Assembly (NCBI GenBank): GCA_036504235.1
Contig: DASXVN010000027.1
Coordinates: forward strand, 1 to 64,000
Length of the DNA stretch: 64,000 nucleotides
Reading direction: 5' to 3'
Source of the DNA: Zipacnadum sp036504235
Lineage (GTDB): Bacteria; Armatimonadota; Zipacnadia; Zipacnadales; Zipacnadaceae
Below the pieces are notes generated by a model. It ran no database searches. It had not been told where the DNA came from and saw nothing but the letters and a program-made list of their open reading frames with translations. Of this stretch, positions 51,134 through 61,096 are shown piece by piece. The translations under genes were made by a program, and so were the position numbers. Numbering within the stretch: the stretch's first letter is position 1; each line of letters starts with the position of its first letter.

Positions 51134-53039
51134 AGCCCCAATTTGTCTGCGGCAAGGGCGACGCAGCGGCTTTACCCTGATCGAGGTCCTGGTCGTTTTG
51201 GGCATTCTGGTGATCCTGTTCGCCCTGCTGTTCGTGCCCATGACCTCGTCACTGAGCATGGTCAGCAGCGGGCGCACCCAGGCCGACATGCAGCAGCGGC
51301 TGCGGTTGACTATGGAGCAACTGCAGCGGGACCTCAGCGAGGCGACGTATGTCTACCCGCCGGAAGTGATCCGCATCCCCAGCGCCACGCCGCAGCAGAA
51401 CGGCTTTTTGGTCAACTACTCGACGCTGAGCATGATCCTGCCGGCCAAGGACTCCTCCGGCCAGCCGCTGGAGCCGCTGCAGGCGGATTGGCAGAGCGTT
51501 CCGGGCGGGACCAAAATGCAGCTGGTGACCCGCTACGCGGTGCATACCGCGACGACCATCACGCGCAAGTGGGCGGCGGGCAGCCCGGGCAACCCGGGGG
51601 GAAACGACAAGTACTTCCAGGTGTCCACCTCGCCAGGGCCGGAGAATGCCTTCCAGCTCTACCGGCAGCAGGGCTTCATGAGGTGGGACGACGACCTGCA
51701 GACCTATACCTTCGGCTCCTGGACCGATCTGAACGCGGACGGGGTCGTCAGCGCCAATGAGTTTCAGATTGACCGCCCCCTGGCGGAGAACTCGCAGACC
51801 GCGCGGATCGGCTCGGATGTAGTGGTCTCCAAGACCGTATGCCGCGACAATGGTCAGGCGGTGGACGGGTACGTGCCGGTAGATGACGCGGCCGTGCCGC
51901 CCGTCGACCCGGCCCTGGGCGCGGGGTGGACGGCGCAAGTGGTGTATCTGTTTGACAACATGAATTTCCAGCCGCTGCGGGTGGCCGAGGAGCAGATGGC
52001 CATGTCGGCGGACGGCTCGGTCTACCGCGCCAGTCGCGGCGGGTGGCTGGGGCTGCTTAATGATGGCACCAAACGGATCGTGGACCTGGTCTGGGGAGCG
52101 CCGCTGCAGTGGATCAACTCCTCCGAGCTGCGGCCCCGGATTTTCGTGCGGCGCTGGACCGGCGCCGGCTCGGGGTACCTGCTGACCGAAATGGATACCG
52201 ATGCGCTGGACCCGAATAGCGCCCAGCCCGATGCGGACACCAACAACCTGCTCACCCTGCGCTGGAACTCGCAGACCGGGACGGTGCTGGTGGGCGACGT
52301 CATGCCGGTGCCGGACCAGATCAACAACAACCCCGGCGTGATGTTCGGCACCGCCTCCGGCGATCCCGGAGCCGCATTCTGGCCGCTGGCCGCCGGTCAG
52401 CCGCGGGCCGATCTGCTTCCGGAGTGGCCGGTTACGCCGAATTCGGCTATGGACGCGCGGGCGCCGGTGGGCTACGTAATCGACCCGTGGCAGGTGGAAG
52501 GGATCAACCAGCCGTGGAACCCCTACCGGTCGCAGGGGCAGGCGAGTGCCCGCGACGTAAAGGTTATGCCCGAGACGATCCGGATTTGGCTGGTGTGGCG
52601 CGAGGCGGGCAAGAGCCAGACTACGCGCAAGGAGTTCAGCCTGTCCTCCAGTGTGGACCCGCAGCAACTGGGCGCCTACCAGTTCTTGGCGACGCCCTTT
52701 GACGATGGGAAACGAGTGGAGATCAAGTTCAATCCGGGGCTGCCGGCGGGGCCGGACCTGATCGCCTCGCAGTTGGCCGCCGGGACGGGCATGACCCTGG
52801 ATATCTGCCAGATTCAAGTCACGTACCAGGCCCGGCGGAACTTTGACCCGGCGACGGGTAACGACGACCAGATCATGGTCAGCTACTCCTCCGCCTCGCT
52901 GTATTCGGTCGCTCTGGGGCTGAGCGAGTACAGCCCCTACGAGATATTCGACACCACCAAGCCCTACCTGCGGCCCTTCAAAACCGGGGCGCAGGCACTA
53001 CTGAGCGCCCGCGTGGCGACAGCTAACATGGGACGCTGA
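51123..53039 (+). CDS. Large PilW-like prepilin
   Basis: A 638-residue protein. The leader ends RRSG before FTLIEVLVVLGILVILFALL, as in PilW/GspJ minor pilins, followed by QQRLRLTMEQLQRDLSEATY, typical of these proteins. The rest is a large beta-rich domain of no known family (for example FGSWTDLNADGVVSANEFQI, which looks like an EF-hand-type calcium loop, DLNADGVVSANE). It overlaps the previous gene by 11 bases and lies 13 bases before the PilX-like gene, so these genes are one transcription unit. Confidence 0.78.
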   Translation: MVAKAPICLRQGRRSGFTLIEVLVVLGILVILFALLFVPMTSSLSMVSSGRTQADMQQRLRLTMEQLQRDLSEATYVYPPEVIRIPSATPQQNGFLVNYSTLSMILPAKDSSGQPLEPLQADWQSVPGGTKMQLVTRYAVHTATTITRKWAAGSPGNPGGNDKYFQVSTSPGPENAFQLYRQQGFMRWDDDLQTYTFGSWTDLNADGVVSANEFQIDRPLAENSQTARIGSDVVVSKTVCRDNGQAVDGYVPVDDAAVPPVDPALGAGWTAQVVYLFDNMNFQPLRVAEEQMAMSADGSVYRASRGGWLGLLNDGTKRIVDLVWGAPLQWINSSELRPRIFVRRWTGAGSGYLLTEMDTDALDPNSAQPDADTNNLLTLRWNSQTGTVLVGDVMPVPDQINNNPGVMFGTASGDPGAAFWPLAAGQPRADLLPEWPVTPNSAMDARAPVGYVIDPWQVEGINQPWNPYRSQGQASARDVKVMPETIRIWLVWREAGKSQTTRKEFSLSSSVDPQQLGAYQFLATPFDDGKRVEIKFNPGLPAGPDLIASQLAAGTGMTLDICQIQVTYQARRNFDPATGNDDQIMVSYSSASLYSVALGLSEYSPYEIFDTTKPYLRPFKTGAQALLSARVATANMGR

Positions 53040-53052
53040 GAAGGTCACTGGC

Positions 53053-56000
53053 ATGAGCGGCAACCTGAAACCGACCAACCTGAGATTCCTCGCACGGAGC
53101 GCGGGCGCGGCCCGTTCGCGCCGCGGCGGGCAGGCGCTGGTGCTTGTCGTGCTGCTGATGATGGCGGTCATCCTGGTGGGGATTTTGTTTGTCGCGGTGG
53201 TGACCTTCAACCAGGAGAGTTCCACGCGGCTGTCCGATGTGCTCAAGGCCGGGGCGCTGGCCGAGGCGGGCCTGCGCTACGCGGACTACATGATTACCAA
53301 CAGCCCCGAGGGCGCCGACTGGCGGCCGCCCTTCAAGCCGTATGACCCGGTCGCGTATAAGGCGAACGACCCGGCGACCTGGCCGGTGCCGCCCGTCTAT
53401 CTGGGCGATCCGGCCGCCTCGGCGACCACTTACACGGCGACGGCGGGCATGTTCGGCCCGGACAACATCCAGTTCACCGACGACGACCAGTACATGCAGG
53501 AGGAGGCGGACCGGGGTTGGGCGGGGATGGTCAACACCAGTCCGCCCGGCGGAGGGCCGACCGGACCGTATTACGTGCGTCGCGGTTACACGCGCTATCC
53601 CGACCCCTCCAACGCCGGAGGGCGCGGCACCGTGGATGCGCCGGGGCTGCTCTACGGCACCCCGGCCGACCAGGTGGACTTCAACCAGGGACACTTCCTG
53701 CTGCGGGTCACTTACGATCCGGGGCCGCCCTTTGAGGGCAAGGACTATGTGGCTAACGGTCTGACCACGGCGGGGCTCAAGCCCAACGCACAGACCAAGT
53801 ACCTCAAGATCGAGTGCATCGGCGTCTCCACCGGCACCAACTTCGTGTGGCGGCGGCTGGTGGCGTATAAGGCGATCGGCGTGACCGACTACATGCTGTG
53901 GGTCACCGACAAAGAGCACACCGGCCAGCCGACGCAACTGGGCTTTGGGCCCTTCCTGGATATGAGCGGCACGGGGACCCTGACCAACCGGGCCGGAGTG
54001 CCGGCGAGCCAGCGCGGAGACTTCCTAACCTCGCACTTCGTGGGGCCGATGCGGTTCGATACGCCGGTATCTCTGAGCGGGGACAACGCCGAGCCCAATC
54101 CGGCCGCGGGCAGCACCATGGACGAGCGCATGGGCAGCACGCAACTGGACCTGGTCACCGAGCCGCTGCCCTATGACGACCCGCTGGCCTGGCGGCCGGA
54201 GCACGGCGGCTACCTGCGCGCGGACCGGCTGGAAGTCACCAGCCTGATCACGGAAGCCAGCCAGCGGTCGGCCTCGCCGACCAGCGCGGGCGCCCCCTTC
54301 CCGGCGCAGAGCACCACGGTCAACTTGGTCAAGTATGACGCGGCGGCGGCCGGCTCACCCTATACGGCCACGTACTCGCACAGCGTGTGGGACTCGACCG
54401 ATGGGCGCTTCAAGACCTCACCCGACCCGGCGGTGCCCGGCAAGTGGATCCTGGACGGCAAGCGCAGCGAACTCGACCCCGACCGCGACGCGCCGGTGAG
54501 CACGCTCAACGCGCCGGACCTGTTCCAGAAGGACCCGGCTACCGGCATCAGTCGCTATCTGGCGCTGACGCGGGACTCGGGCGGAGTCATGCAGAACCCG
54601 ACGACCAAGGAGACCGTGAACGTGGGCCGCTATGGCCACGGGCGCGGCGTGTATATTGATAACTTCGCCGACGTGCAGTTCCTGGCCAATGACGGCAGTC
54701 ACGACCTGGGCACGCTGATGGAGGACTGGCTGGGGAACCTGAGCCCCAACGACGCGCGGGCCAAGGACAGCGGCTGGAACGCCACCCGCACCACCTACAG
54801 CCCGCGCGGCGTGGAGATCACGCTCTACAACACCGAGAACGCGGCGCTGGATAGCGGTCGCCTGACGGCCGTGACCGCCGCCTCGCCGGGGGCGCTGAAG
54901 CCCAATGAGGTTTGGTGGCCGAATCACGTGGCCGGCCAGCCGGGGATGCGGATCACGCGCCATGACCGGCGCTGGAGGATCGCGGACCCCAATAGCCCCA
55001 ACACAGTGGGCGACGACAGCGGCGTCAACGTGATGTACGTGGACTACCCTAACGCGAACCCGCCCCTCAACGAGCGGCAGGGTAATCCGGTTATCTACGC
55101 CGAGGGCAACCTCCGCATCCAAGGGATGCTGCCGAAGGACACCGGGGATGACACCGCCAGCGGTAAGCCCTCCGGACGGTACAGTCTGACCGTGGTGGCG
55201 GGCGGGACCATCTACGTGGACGGACAGATTCTCTCGCCGCAGGATGTGGAGGGCCGCTTCACCGGGGCCAAGGCCGCGCCGGTGGGGATTCCTGACGAGC
55301 AGAATACCTATATTGCGCTGCTGGCCCGCGACTGCGTGGTCGTCAATCCGACCCACATCGTGCCGCAGCTTACCGAGGGCGCGGTCGTGGCGGCGCCGGA
55401 CAATTCGGTCTCGCCGCTGCAGTCCGAGCAGCACTGGCAGCTCTCGCCGCGGCTGAGCGGCGGCATCTTCAGCCGCTGGTATTTCGGCGCGCCGCCGCAG
55501 ACGAATGCGGTAGCCAACCTGATCAGCCTGGTGGCCTATCAGACCGGCGAGGACCCGGGGCCGGCGGGCCTCAGCTTGTGGATGTACAACTCGCTGGACA
55601 ACGGGACCGACTACTACGACTTTGACCCGACGGTGGGGAACCCGGCGCTGGGGACCTTCATCTTCGCCCCGAGCGGCGGGGCGCCGGTCGCCGACAACGT
55701 GGCCGCCGCGGCTATCTCGCCGCTATGGGCGCCCTTTGTTAATGGCGGCAATCCGGCGCTGCCCTGGCCGCTGAATGGGCCCAAGGCCCCGCCTTCGTTG
55801 GCGCATTACCTGTCTACCGTGCCGGGAGATATCAACTCGCAGGAGTTCCGCTACAGCGATCCCGGTCTGGGCGGCGGCGGCAGCAACTACTGGCTGAAGA
55901 AGTTCAAGATCGAAGAGCTGAACCCGACACCGGGGACGCTGTACGGGACGCCGCAGGGCGCGGTGCACGCTAAGGTCAACGCCGTCATGTATGCCCAGGA

Positions 56001-56394
56001 GGGGTGCTTCTTCGTCATCCCGGGGCAGTACTTCGACGTGGGCGCCACGGGGGACCAAGCGCCGCGGTTCCGGCGCTATAACTACGACCTGGAGATCCGG
56101 GGCGCGATCAGCGAGAACTTCCACGCCAGCCCCGCCGCCTGGCGCGAGTGGCAGGACCACTGGGCCTATCCCCAGTACTTTATCGACACCGACGGCAACG
56201 CCGCGCTGGCGTGGGGTACCATCAACTACCGCTACGACGATACGCTGGTGGCCTGCCGGGTCGAGCCCAGCACGCAAGTGGACGCCAATCTGCGCTACGG
56301 GACCGAGTCGCCGGACGCTCCGGGCGCCAACCTGCCCAAGCTGCCCTTGCTGCCGACCTGCCCGGGTCTGATCTATCACGGGACTGGTCCGTAA
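53053..56394 (+). CDS. Giant PilX-like protein (1113 aa)
   Basis: A 1113-residue protein. The N-terminus, RRGGQALVLVVLLMMAVILV then GILFVAVVTFNQESSTRLSD, resembles PilX minor pilins, which lack a clear leader site, with GALAEAGLRYADYMI after it. The following 1000 residues have no family I recognise, are rich in Pro, Asp, Gly and Tyr, and include a right-handed-helix-like stretch (VINIRIQG-type: PVIYAEGNLRIQGMLPKDTG, VVAGGTIYVDGQILSPQD). Normal PilX is about 200 residues. It lies in a tight operon with the PilW-like gene. Confidence 0.72.
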   Translation: MSGNLKPTNLRFLARSAGAARSRRGGQALVLVVLLMMAVILVGILFVAVVTFNQESSTRLSDVLKAGALAEAGLRYADYMITNSPEGADWRPPFKPYDPVAYKANDPATWPVPPVYLGDPAASATTYTATAGMFGPDNIQFTDDDQYMQEEADRGWAGMVNTSPPGGGPTGPYYVRRGYTRYPDPSNAGGRGTVDAPGLLYGTPADQVDFNQGHFLLRVTYDPGPPFEGKDYVANGLTTAGLKPNAQTKYLKIECIGVSTGTNFVWRRLVAYKAIGVTDYMLWVTDKEHTGQPTQLGFGPFLDMSGTGTLTNRAGVPASQRGDFLTSHFVGPMRFDTPVSLSGDNAEPNPAAGSTMDERMGSTQLDLVTEPLPYDDPLAWRPEHGGYLRADRLEVTSLITEASQRSASPTSAGAPFPAQSTTVNLVKYDAAAAGSPYTATYSHSVWDSTDGRFKTSPDPAVPGKWILDGKRSELDPDRDAPVSTLNAPDLFQKDPATGISRYLALTRDSGGVMQNPTTKETVNVGRYGHGRGVYIDNFADVQFLANDGSHDLGTLMEDWLGNLSPNDARAKDSGWNATRTTYSPRGVEITLYNTENAALDSGRLTAVTAASPGALKPNEVWWPNHVAGQPGMRITRHDRRWRIADPNSPNTVGDDSGVNVMYVDYPNANPPLNERQGNPVIYAEGNLRIQGMLPKDTGDDTASGKPSGRYSLTVVAGGTIYVDGQILSPQDVEGRFTGAKAAPVGIPDEQNTYIALLARDCVVVNPTHIVPQLTEGAVVAAPDNSVSPLQSEQHWQLSPRLSGGIFSRWYFGAPPQTNAVANLISLVAYQTGEDPGPAGLSLWMYNSLDNGTDYYDFDPTVGNPALGTFIFAPSGGAPVADNVAAAAISPLWAPFVNGGNPALPWPLNGPKAPPSLAHYLSTVPGDINSQEFRYSDPGLGGGGSNYWLKKFKIEELNPTPGTLYGTPQGAVHAKVNAVMYAQEGCFFVIPGQYFDVGATGDQAPRFRRYNYDLEIRGAISENFHASPAAWREWQDHWAYPQYFIDTDGNAALAWGTINYRYDDTLVACRVEPSTQVDANLRYGTESPDAPGANLPKLPLLPTCPGLIYHGTGP

Positions 56395-56466
56395 ACGCCA
56401 GTTGCGGCTGTGGTCGTTAGCCGCCACGAACTGCTCGTGGCCGCGCTGGACGTGGAGGTAATTCTG

Positions 56467-59400
56467 ATGCGGTCAGTTCGTTCTGCACTAATCCTGGCGA
56501 CCTTGGCTCTGGCGACTATCGCCCTCGCGCCCGGCACGGGCCGGGCCGGGCAAGTGGCCTTCGAGTTCAATAATGTGCCCCGCACGATCCGGGCCTGTCA
56601 GTTGGTCCTGCCGGCGGATGCGCGTAGCGCGCAGCCTTATGTGTTGCCCCTGCTCAACCGCTCGGAGTACAAGCCGGCGGGCTGGACCTTCGTCAACCCC
56701 CTCGCGCCGCCGCAAGTCAATGCCGACATGTGGGGACGCTGGGGCGCCGCCTATTGGACCGGGCGCGGCGTGGCGGCCATCGGCGCGGGGCTGGGCGCCG
56801 CCGTACCGCCGGAGTGGCCGCAGTACTGGGAAGTCGTGCTGAATGACGACTCCGCCGACCAACTGGAGCAATTCGACCTGATCTACCTGGCCCCGATGTC
56901 CCCGCTCGTGGTGACGACGGAGGCGCAGAGACGCGCTTTGCTGCGGGCCGTGGAGAACGGCGCCACCCTGTGGATTGACTACCAGGGCGCGGGGATGAAC
57001 AACTTCCCGGTGCCGCGCAACCGGCTGGGCGTGCGGCCCTTCACCTTCAGCGCGGGAACCGGAGCGCTGAGCGCCGACTTTGGCCACCCACTGCTCAACT
57101 CCCCCTGGCGGCTGACCAATGATGAGGTCGCGTGGCTCGGCAATGGCGTCGCCGGCGGCATGCAGGTTACTTTTGCGGTCAGCAACACCGTGCCTTTCGC
57201 CCCCGTGGTCAGTCACGGCACGGCCATTACCGTGGCCGTGGGCCGCTACGGCGACGGGGCGGTCGTCATCACCTCCGAGGCCGTCGGGGCGATGGTGGAG
57301 GACTGGTACGACAATCTGGCTCCGTGGATGGTCCCCCCGCTGGCGGCGGAGCCTACCTGGGCGGAGCGGGCTAACCTCAAGCTGGCGTTCAACATCGCCG
57401 GCGTCGCGCGCGCCGGCGGGCAGCCGGGCGGCGGGCCCTCGCAGCGCTCGGTGTCTCTGACCTCCGTGCGGGCGCCCTTGGACCTCGCCTGGCAATTCCC
57501 CCGGCCGGGCGGCGACGCGAGCCTGCCCTCCGTGCCGGGTCCGATCTGGGGCAGCCCCATCGTGCACAACGGGTACGTCTATGCCCTGAGCGCCGCCGGT
57601 GTACGTAACCACACGCCGGCGCTGTGGCGGATCCAACCGCAACCGGGCACCCGGAACGGCTACACGCTGAGTTGGGCCCAGGCAGCGACGGGCGGCTTCA
57701 CCCCTCGCGCTACTTCTCCGGCGATTGCGGAGTTGCCGATCGGCGGGGTCAACGCGACTGCGGTGGTGCTGGCCAGCTATGTGGACCCCAGCGCGGGGAC
57801 CGGGAAGATTGAGGCGCGCTTGGCGGCCACGGGCGCGTTGGTCTGGAACTATGACGTGCCGCCCTTCCGCGGCTCTTCGCGGGTGGTGGCCATATCCAGC
57901 CCGGTGGTGTACAAGGACTGGGTGTTCGCTTTGATCACCGAGGACGACGGCGGCGTCGCCTACGGGCGGGTGCTGGCCCTGGACGCGGCGACCGGGACTA
58001 CTTCCTGGCTCTACCCGGACGAAAGCCGTGGCGAGGCGGAGCAACTGCTGCCACCGATCCACCGTCTCAGTTGGGCGCTGGACCCGGCGCGGGCGGAGCT
58101 GCCGCCGGATGGCGACGTGCGTCCCGCCGTAGTGACCAGCCTGCGCACGCCGCAGGGCACGCCGGTCGAGGCCGCGCTCGTGTTCTCGACCGGAGGGGTC
58201 TGCGTCGCCGGCGCGGGCGCCACCATCAACACAGTCGGGGGCACCGCCGAATACGCGGTAGTGCCGACTCCGCTGAACGCGAGCGGGGGAGCCTGGCTCA
58301 ACGCGGAGTACTACCGGGTGCTGCTGGCCAACCCGGCGGCGACCCTCCTGACCTCGCCGGCGATCCGGAACGATGGCGGGGGGGCGGGCTCCCCGACGCT
58401 GGGGTTGGACACGGCGCCCTTCCCGTTCGGCGTCTACCAATACGCCAATTTCTCTAACGTGAACGACGTCCTGGTGCACCTGGCGACGCTGTCCACGGGC
58501 TCGGCGACGGACTATCTCAACCCCCTGCGACTGCAACTGGGGGTTCTGCTCGGCATCAAAGACGATACCGTCGCCACGCCGGTGACGTACTTCCTGCCCG
58601 GGCCGGTGGCCTGGAGGCGGACGCTGACGGCCGGCCACACCGCCGAGGCGGGCGGGCGGGCGATCGCTACGGGGATTGACGGCGTAACGGTGACGGAGAG
58701 CGAGAGCGGCAAGCAGCGGTTTGACTGGCGCCCGCGGGCCGAGTTGCCCCCCGGATGGTCGAGTGGCAACACCCAAGCGGCGCCGGCGGCCGAGGCGGAC
58801 ACCGCCTACGTCGCCACCACCGTCAACCCGGTGGGCGGTGTCCTGAAGACGGTCCTGCACGGCTTGCGGACGCAGGCCGATCTGACCGTGCATCTGGGGC
58901 CCAACGTGGCCGACGGGGTGACGATGGTGCCGGGCGGCGCGGTGACGGTGACCGCGCTGGACGGGACGGCCCTGCCCAGCGTGGACGTGGATTACGCTAC
59001 GCGGACGCTGCGGTTTGCGATCAACAATACGGCGGACGGCTTCCACGCCGACATCGCCGGCAAGGCGATTCTGGTCGACTGGACCGGGTCGGATGGCGCG
59101 CACGCGGCCGAGTTGCATGTGGTGCCGCGGGTGAGCCGCTGGGAGTACGCGCCCAATTTCGTGCGCCTGCAGCGGTACCCGGTGGTCTACAACAGCGCGG
59201 CCAGTCTGGTGCTGCGGACCACCGACGGCACCACGATCACGGGCGCGGTGGCCGGCGAGCCCACCCAGACCCTGGGCGCCAACACGGTGCTGCCCAACGG
59301 CTGGGTGGACCTGACCGACGCGGTCATTACCGACGCGGCGGGGGCGACGCACCCCGTCGCCGGACATGAGATTTTCGCCAGCTACACGGGCTGGTCCGAC

Positions 59401-61017
59401 CCGGACAACCGTCTGGTGGCGGTCTCCACCGGCGGCGACTACCCGCCCGAGCGGCAGCAAGTGCCGGTGGGCCTGGGTGAGTGTGGCGGCGGCGTCGCCG
59501 TCGTGGGCCAGACGGCCGTCGTCGGGGCGATCGGGACCGCCTTCTCCGGCTTCGAGGGCGACCCGCTCAAGACCGTGCTGGCGGCGACCTGGGACCCGCT
59601 TACTCGGGTGGTCAAGGGCTATCTGACGCGGCCGGCGTACAGTGACGATCCGGCCAACCCCCAGGTCCCGGCCGTCGTGGGGACGCCTAGTCCCTCCGGT
59701 AGCCAGGTGTACGTGGGCGTCACGGGGACCGGCGCCGGCGGCGACACGCCGGGCTGGGTCAGTTGCCTGACGCCGAGCCGCACGCTGGTCTGCGACGGCA
59801 ACCGGCTGGTCGAGGTCACGGGGCAGGATCGCACCTGGACCCTGACCGGCTCGCAGTGCTGGGTCTACGGGCGCACCGCTCCCGAACCCAAGCTGGCCAC
59901 GCCCTTCAACCGGCCGGCCAAGGCCGCGGTGCTGACCGAGAATAGCTTCCTGGTGGTGGACACCGGCAACAACCGCGTTATCATCGTGGATCGCCAGGGC
60001 AATCAGATCTGGCCGCTGGATGAGGAAGGCAACGACTACTACTCCAGCCCCGCGCGCGCGGCGGGGGGCAACGCCAATCTGGCGCTCAGCCAGCCGGCGG
60101 ACGCTTGGCGCTTCACCGACAGCGCCAATGTGGTGCACACCGTTATTGCCGACACCGGCCACAACCGGGTGCTGGATGTAGTCACCACCTACGCGCTCGG
60201 TGTGCAAACGCATACCGTTACCGAAGTCACTCCTGAATTCGTGCGCCCGCCCTGGGACCCCACGCATAGCCTCAAGCTGCGTTACGTGCGGGCTCAGCCG
60301 ATTTTCGATCCGGCGAATAACAACCTGATCGGGTACCTGTGCGCAGCCTCCAATGTGGACCGCGTGGTCGTGGTGGAGGCGGGGACGAAAGCCGTGGACC
60401 CGGACCCGACCACCACCCCGGTGGGCGGCACCCGGCCCTGGTCCGACTGGAGCGGCCTGTACGATCTGGCCGCCGGGCCGCGCTTCCCGAACTTGCGCCA
60501 CCTGGAGTACTTCCGCTTCGGCGACAATACCTACGTGGCCGTGGTGGCCGGCGGGATTCTGCCTCCGGGGGCCAACCGGCCGGGAGCGGCGGGAGCCGTG
60601 GACCTCGACGGAGTGTGGGTCTGGCAGATGGACGCGGCTGGACCGGTGCCCGGCGGGGGCCCCTTCGGCTCGGTCTGGTCGTATACGGCCACTGACTATG
60701 CCACGAAAACCGGCGCCTTCGGCACTGTTGCCACCGCGGCGGGCGTGTACGGCAAGCGCTTCTACCCGGTGTGCGCCAAGTTGCTTTACCCCGGACCGGT
60801 GTTCGGGGGGCGCGTGCTGATTACCAACTATACCGGCGTCGTGGAGAATCTGGCGCGGGAGAACGTCGGCTCCACGGGCAGCGGTCTGTACGGGGAACTG
60901 TTCGAGGTGAGCGGAGACGCCGCCAAGGGTCTCCGGGACTCGCGGATCATCCCCGATCCTCTGGGTGAGGACTGGAACGATCCGCTGAACCAGCCGACCT
61001 ACGCGGAGAGATACTAG
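56467..61017 (+). CDS. Giant exported PQQ/NHL-repeat protein (1516 aa)
   Basis: A 1516-residue protein with a signal peptide (MRSVRSALILATLALATIAL, cut near GRAGQ). It has a glutamine-amidotransferase-like segment in the first 320 residues (LEQFDLIYLAPMSPLVVTTE; KLAFNIAGVARAG), a PQQ-like propeller at about 355-530 (IWGSPIVHNGYVYALSAAGV, VYKDWVFALITEDDGGVAYG), beta-sandwich regions and NHL-like repeats from about 1155 (FLVVDTGNNRVIIVDRQGNQ, HTVIADTGHNRVLDVVTTY). Such propellers bind proteins or polysaccharides at the surface. No anchor or enzyme motif is visible. GGAGGT precedes the ATG by 8 bases. Confidence 0.75.
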   Translation: MRSVRSALILATLALATIALAPGTGRAGQVAFEFNNVPRTIRACQLVLPADARSAQPYVLPLLNRSEYKPAGWTFVNPLAPPQVNADMWGRWGAAYWTGRGVAAIGAGLGAAVPPEWPQYWEVVLNDDSADQLEQFDLIYLAPMSPLVVTTEAQRRALLRAVENGATLWIDYQGAGMNNFPVPRNRLGVRPFTFSAGTGALSADFGHPLLNSPWRLTNDEVAWLGNGVAGGMQVTFAVSNTVPFAPVVSHGTAITVAVGRYGDGAVVITSEAVGAMVEDWYDNLAPWMVPPLAAEPTWAERANLKLAFNIAGVARAGGQPGGGPSQRSVSLTSVRAPLDLAWQFPRPGGDASLPSVPGPIWGSPIVHNGYVYALSAAGVRNHTPALWRIQPQPGTRNGYTLSWAQAATGGFTPRATSPAIAELPIGGVNATAVVLASYVDPSAGTGKIEARLAATGALVWNYDVPPFRGSSRVVAISSPVVYKDWVFALITEDDGGVAYGRVLALDAATGTTSWLYPDESRGEAEQLLPPIHRLSWALDPARAELPPDGDVRPAVVTSLRTPQGTPVEAALVFSTGGVCVAGAGATINTVGGTAEYAVVPTPLNASGGAWLNAEYYRVLLANPAATLLTSPAIRNDGGGAGSPTLGLDTAPFPFGVYQYANFSNVNDVLVHLATLSTGSATDYLNPLRLQLGVLLGIKDDTVATPVTYFLPGPVAWRRTLTAGHTAEAGGRAIATGIDGVTVTESESGKQRFDWRPRAELPPGWSSGNTQAAPAAEADTAYVATTVNPVGGVLKTVLHGLRTQADLTVHLGPNVADGVTMVPGGAVTVTALDGTALPSVDVDYATRTLRFAINNTADGFHADIAGKAILVDWTGSDGAHAAELHVVPRVSRWEYAPNFVRLQRYPVVYNSAASLVLRTTDGTTITGAVAGEPTQTLGANTVLPNGWVDLTDAVITDAAGATHPVAGHEIFASYTGWSDPDNRLVAVSTGGDYPPERQQVPVGLGECGGGVAVVGQTAVVGAIGTAFSGFEGDPLKTVLAATWDPLTRVVKGYLTRPAYSDDPANPQVPAVVGTPSPSGSQVYVGVTGTGAGGDTPGWVSCLTPSRTLVCDGNRLVEVTGQDRTWTLTGSQCWVYGRTAPEPKLATPFNRPAKAAVLTENSFLVVDTGNNRVIIVDRQGNQIWPLDEEGNDYYSSPARAAGGNANLALSQPADAWRFTDSANVVHTVIADTGHNRVLDVVTTYALGVQTHTVTEVTPEFVRPPWDPTHSLKLRYVRAQPIFDPANNNLIGYLCAASNVDRVVVVEAGTKAVDPDPTTTPVGGTRPWSDWSGLYDLAAGPRFPNLRHLEYFRFGDNTYVAVVAGGILPPGANRPGAAGAVDLDGVWVWQMDAAGPVPGGGPFGSVWSYTATDYATKTGAFGTVATAAGVYGKRFYPVCAKLLYPGPVFGGRVLITNYTGVVENLARENVGSTGSGLYGELFEVSGDAAKGLRDSRIIPDPLGEDWNDPLNQPTYAERY

Positions 61018-61096
61018 GCGGCGCGGGTGGACGGTATACCGGCTCGCCCACGCCCGAGAACCGCGGCCCTGTGAGGGTCCGGGGAGTGGAAGTAAT

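Noticed and set aside
56488..60501. Antisense open frame of 1337 codons opposite the PQQ/NHL gene
   Set aside because: It is His/Arg/Gly-rich, lacks any domain and mirrors the codon pattern of the sense gene; high GC makes such frames common.
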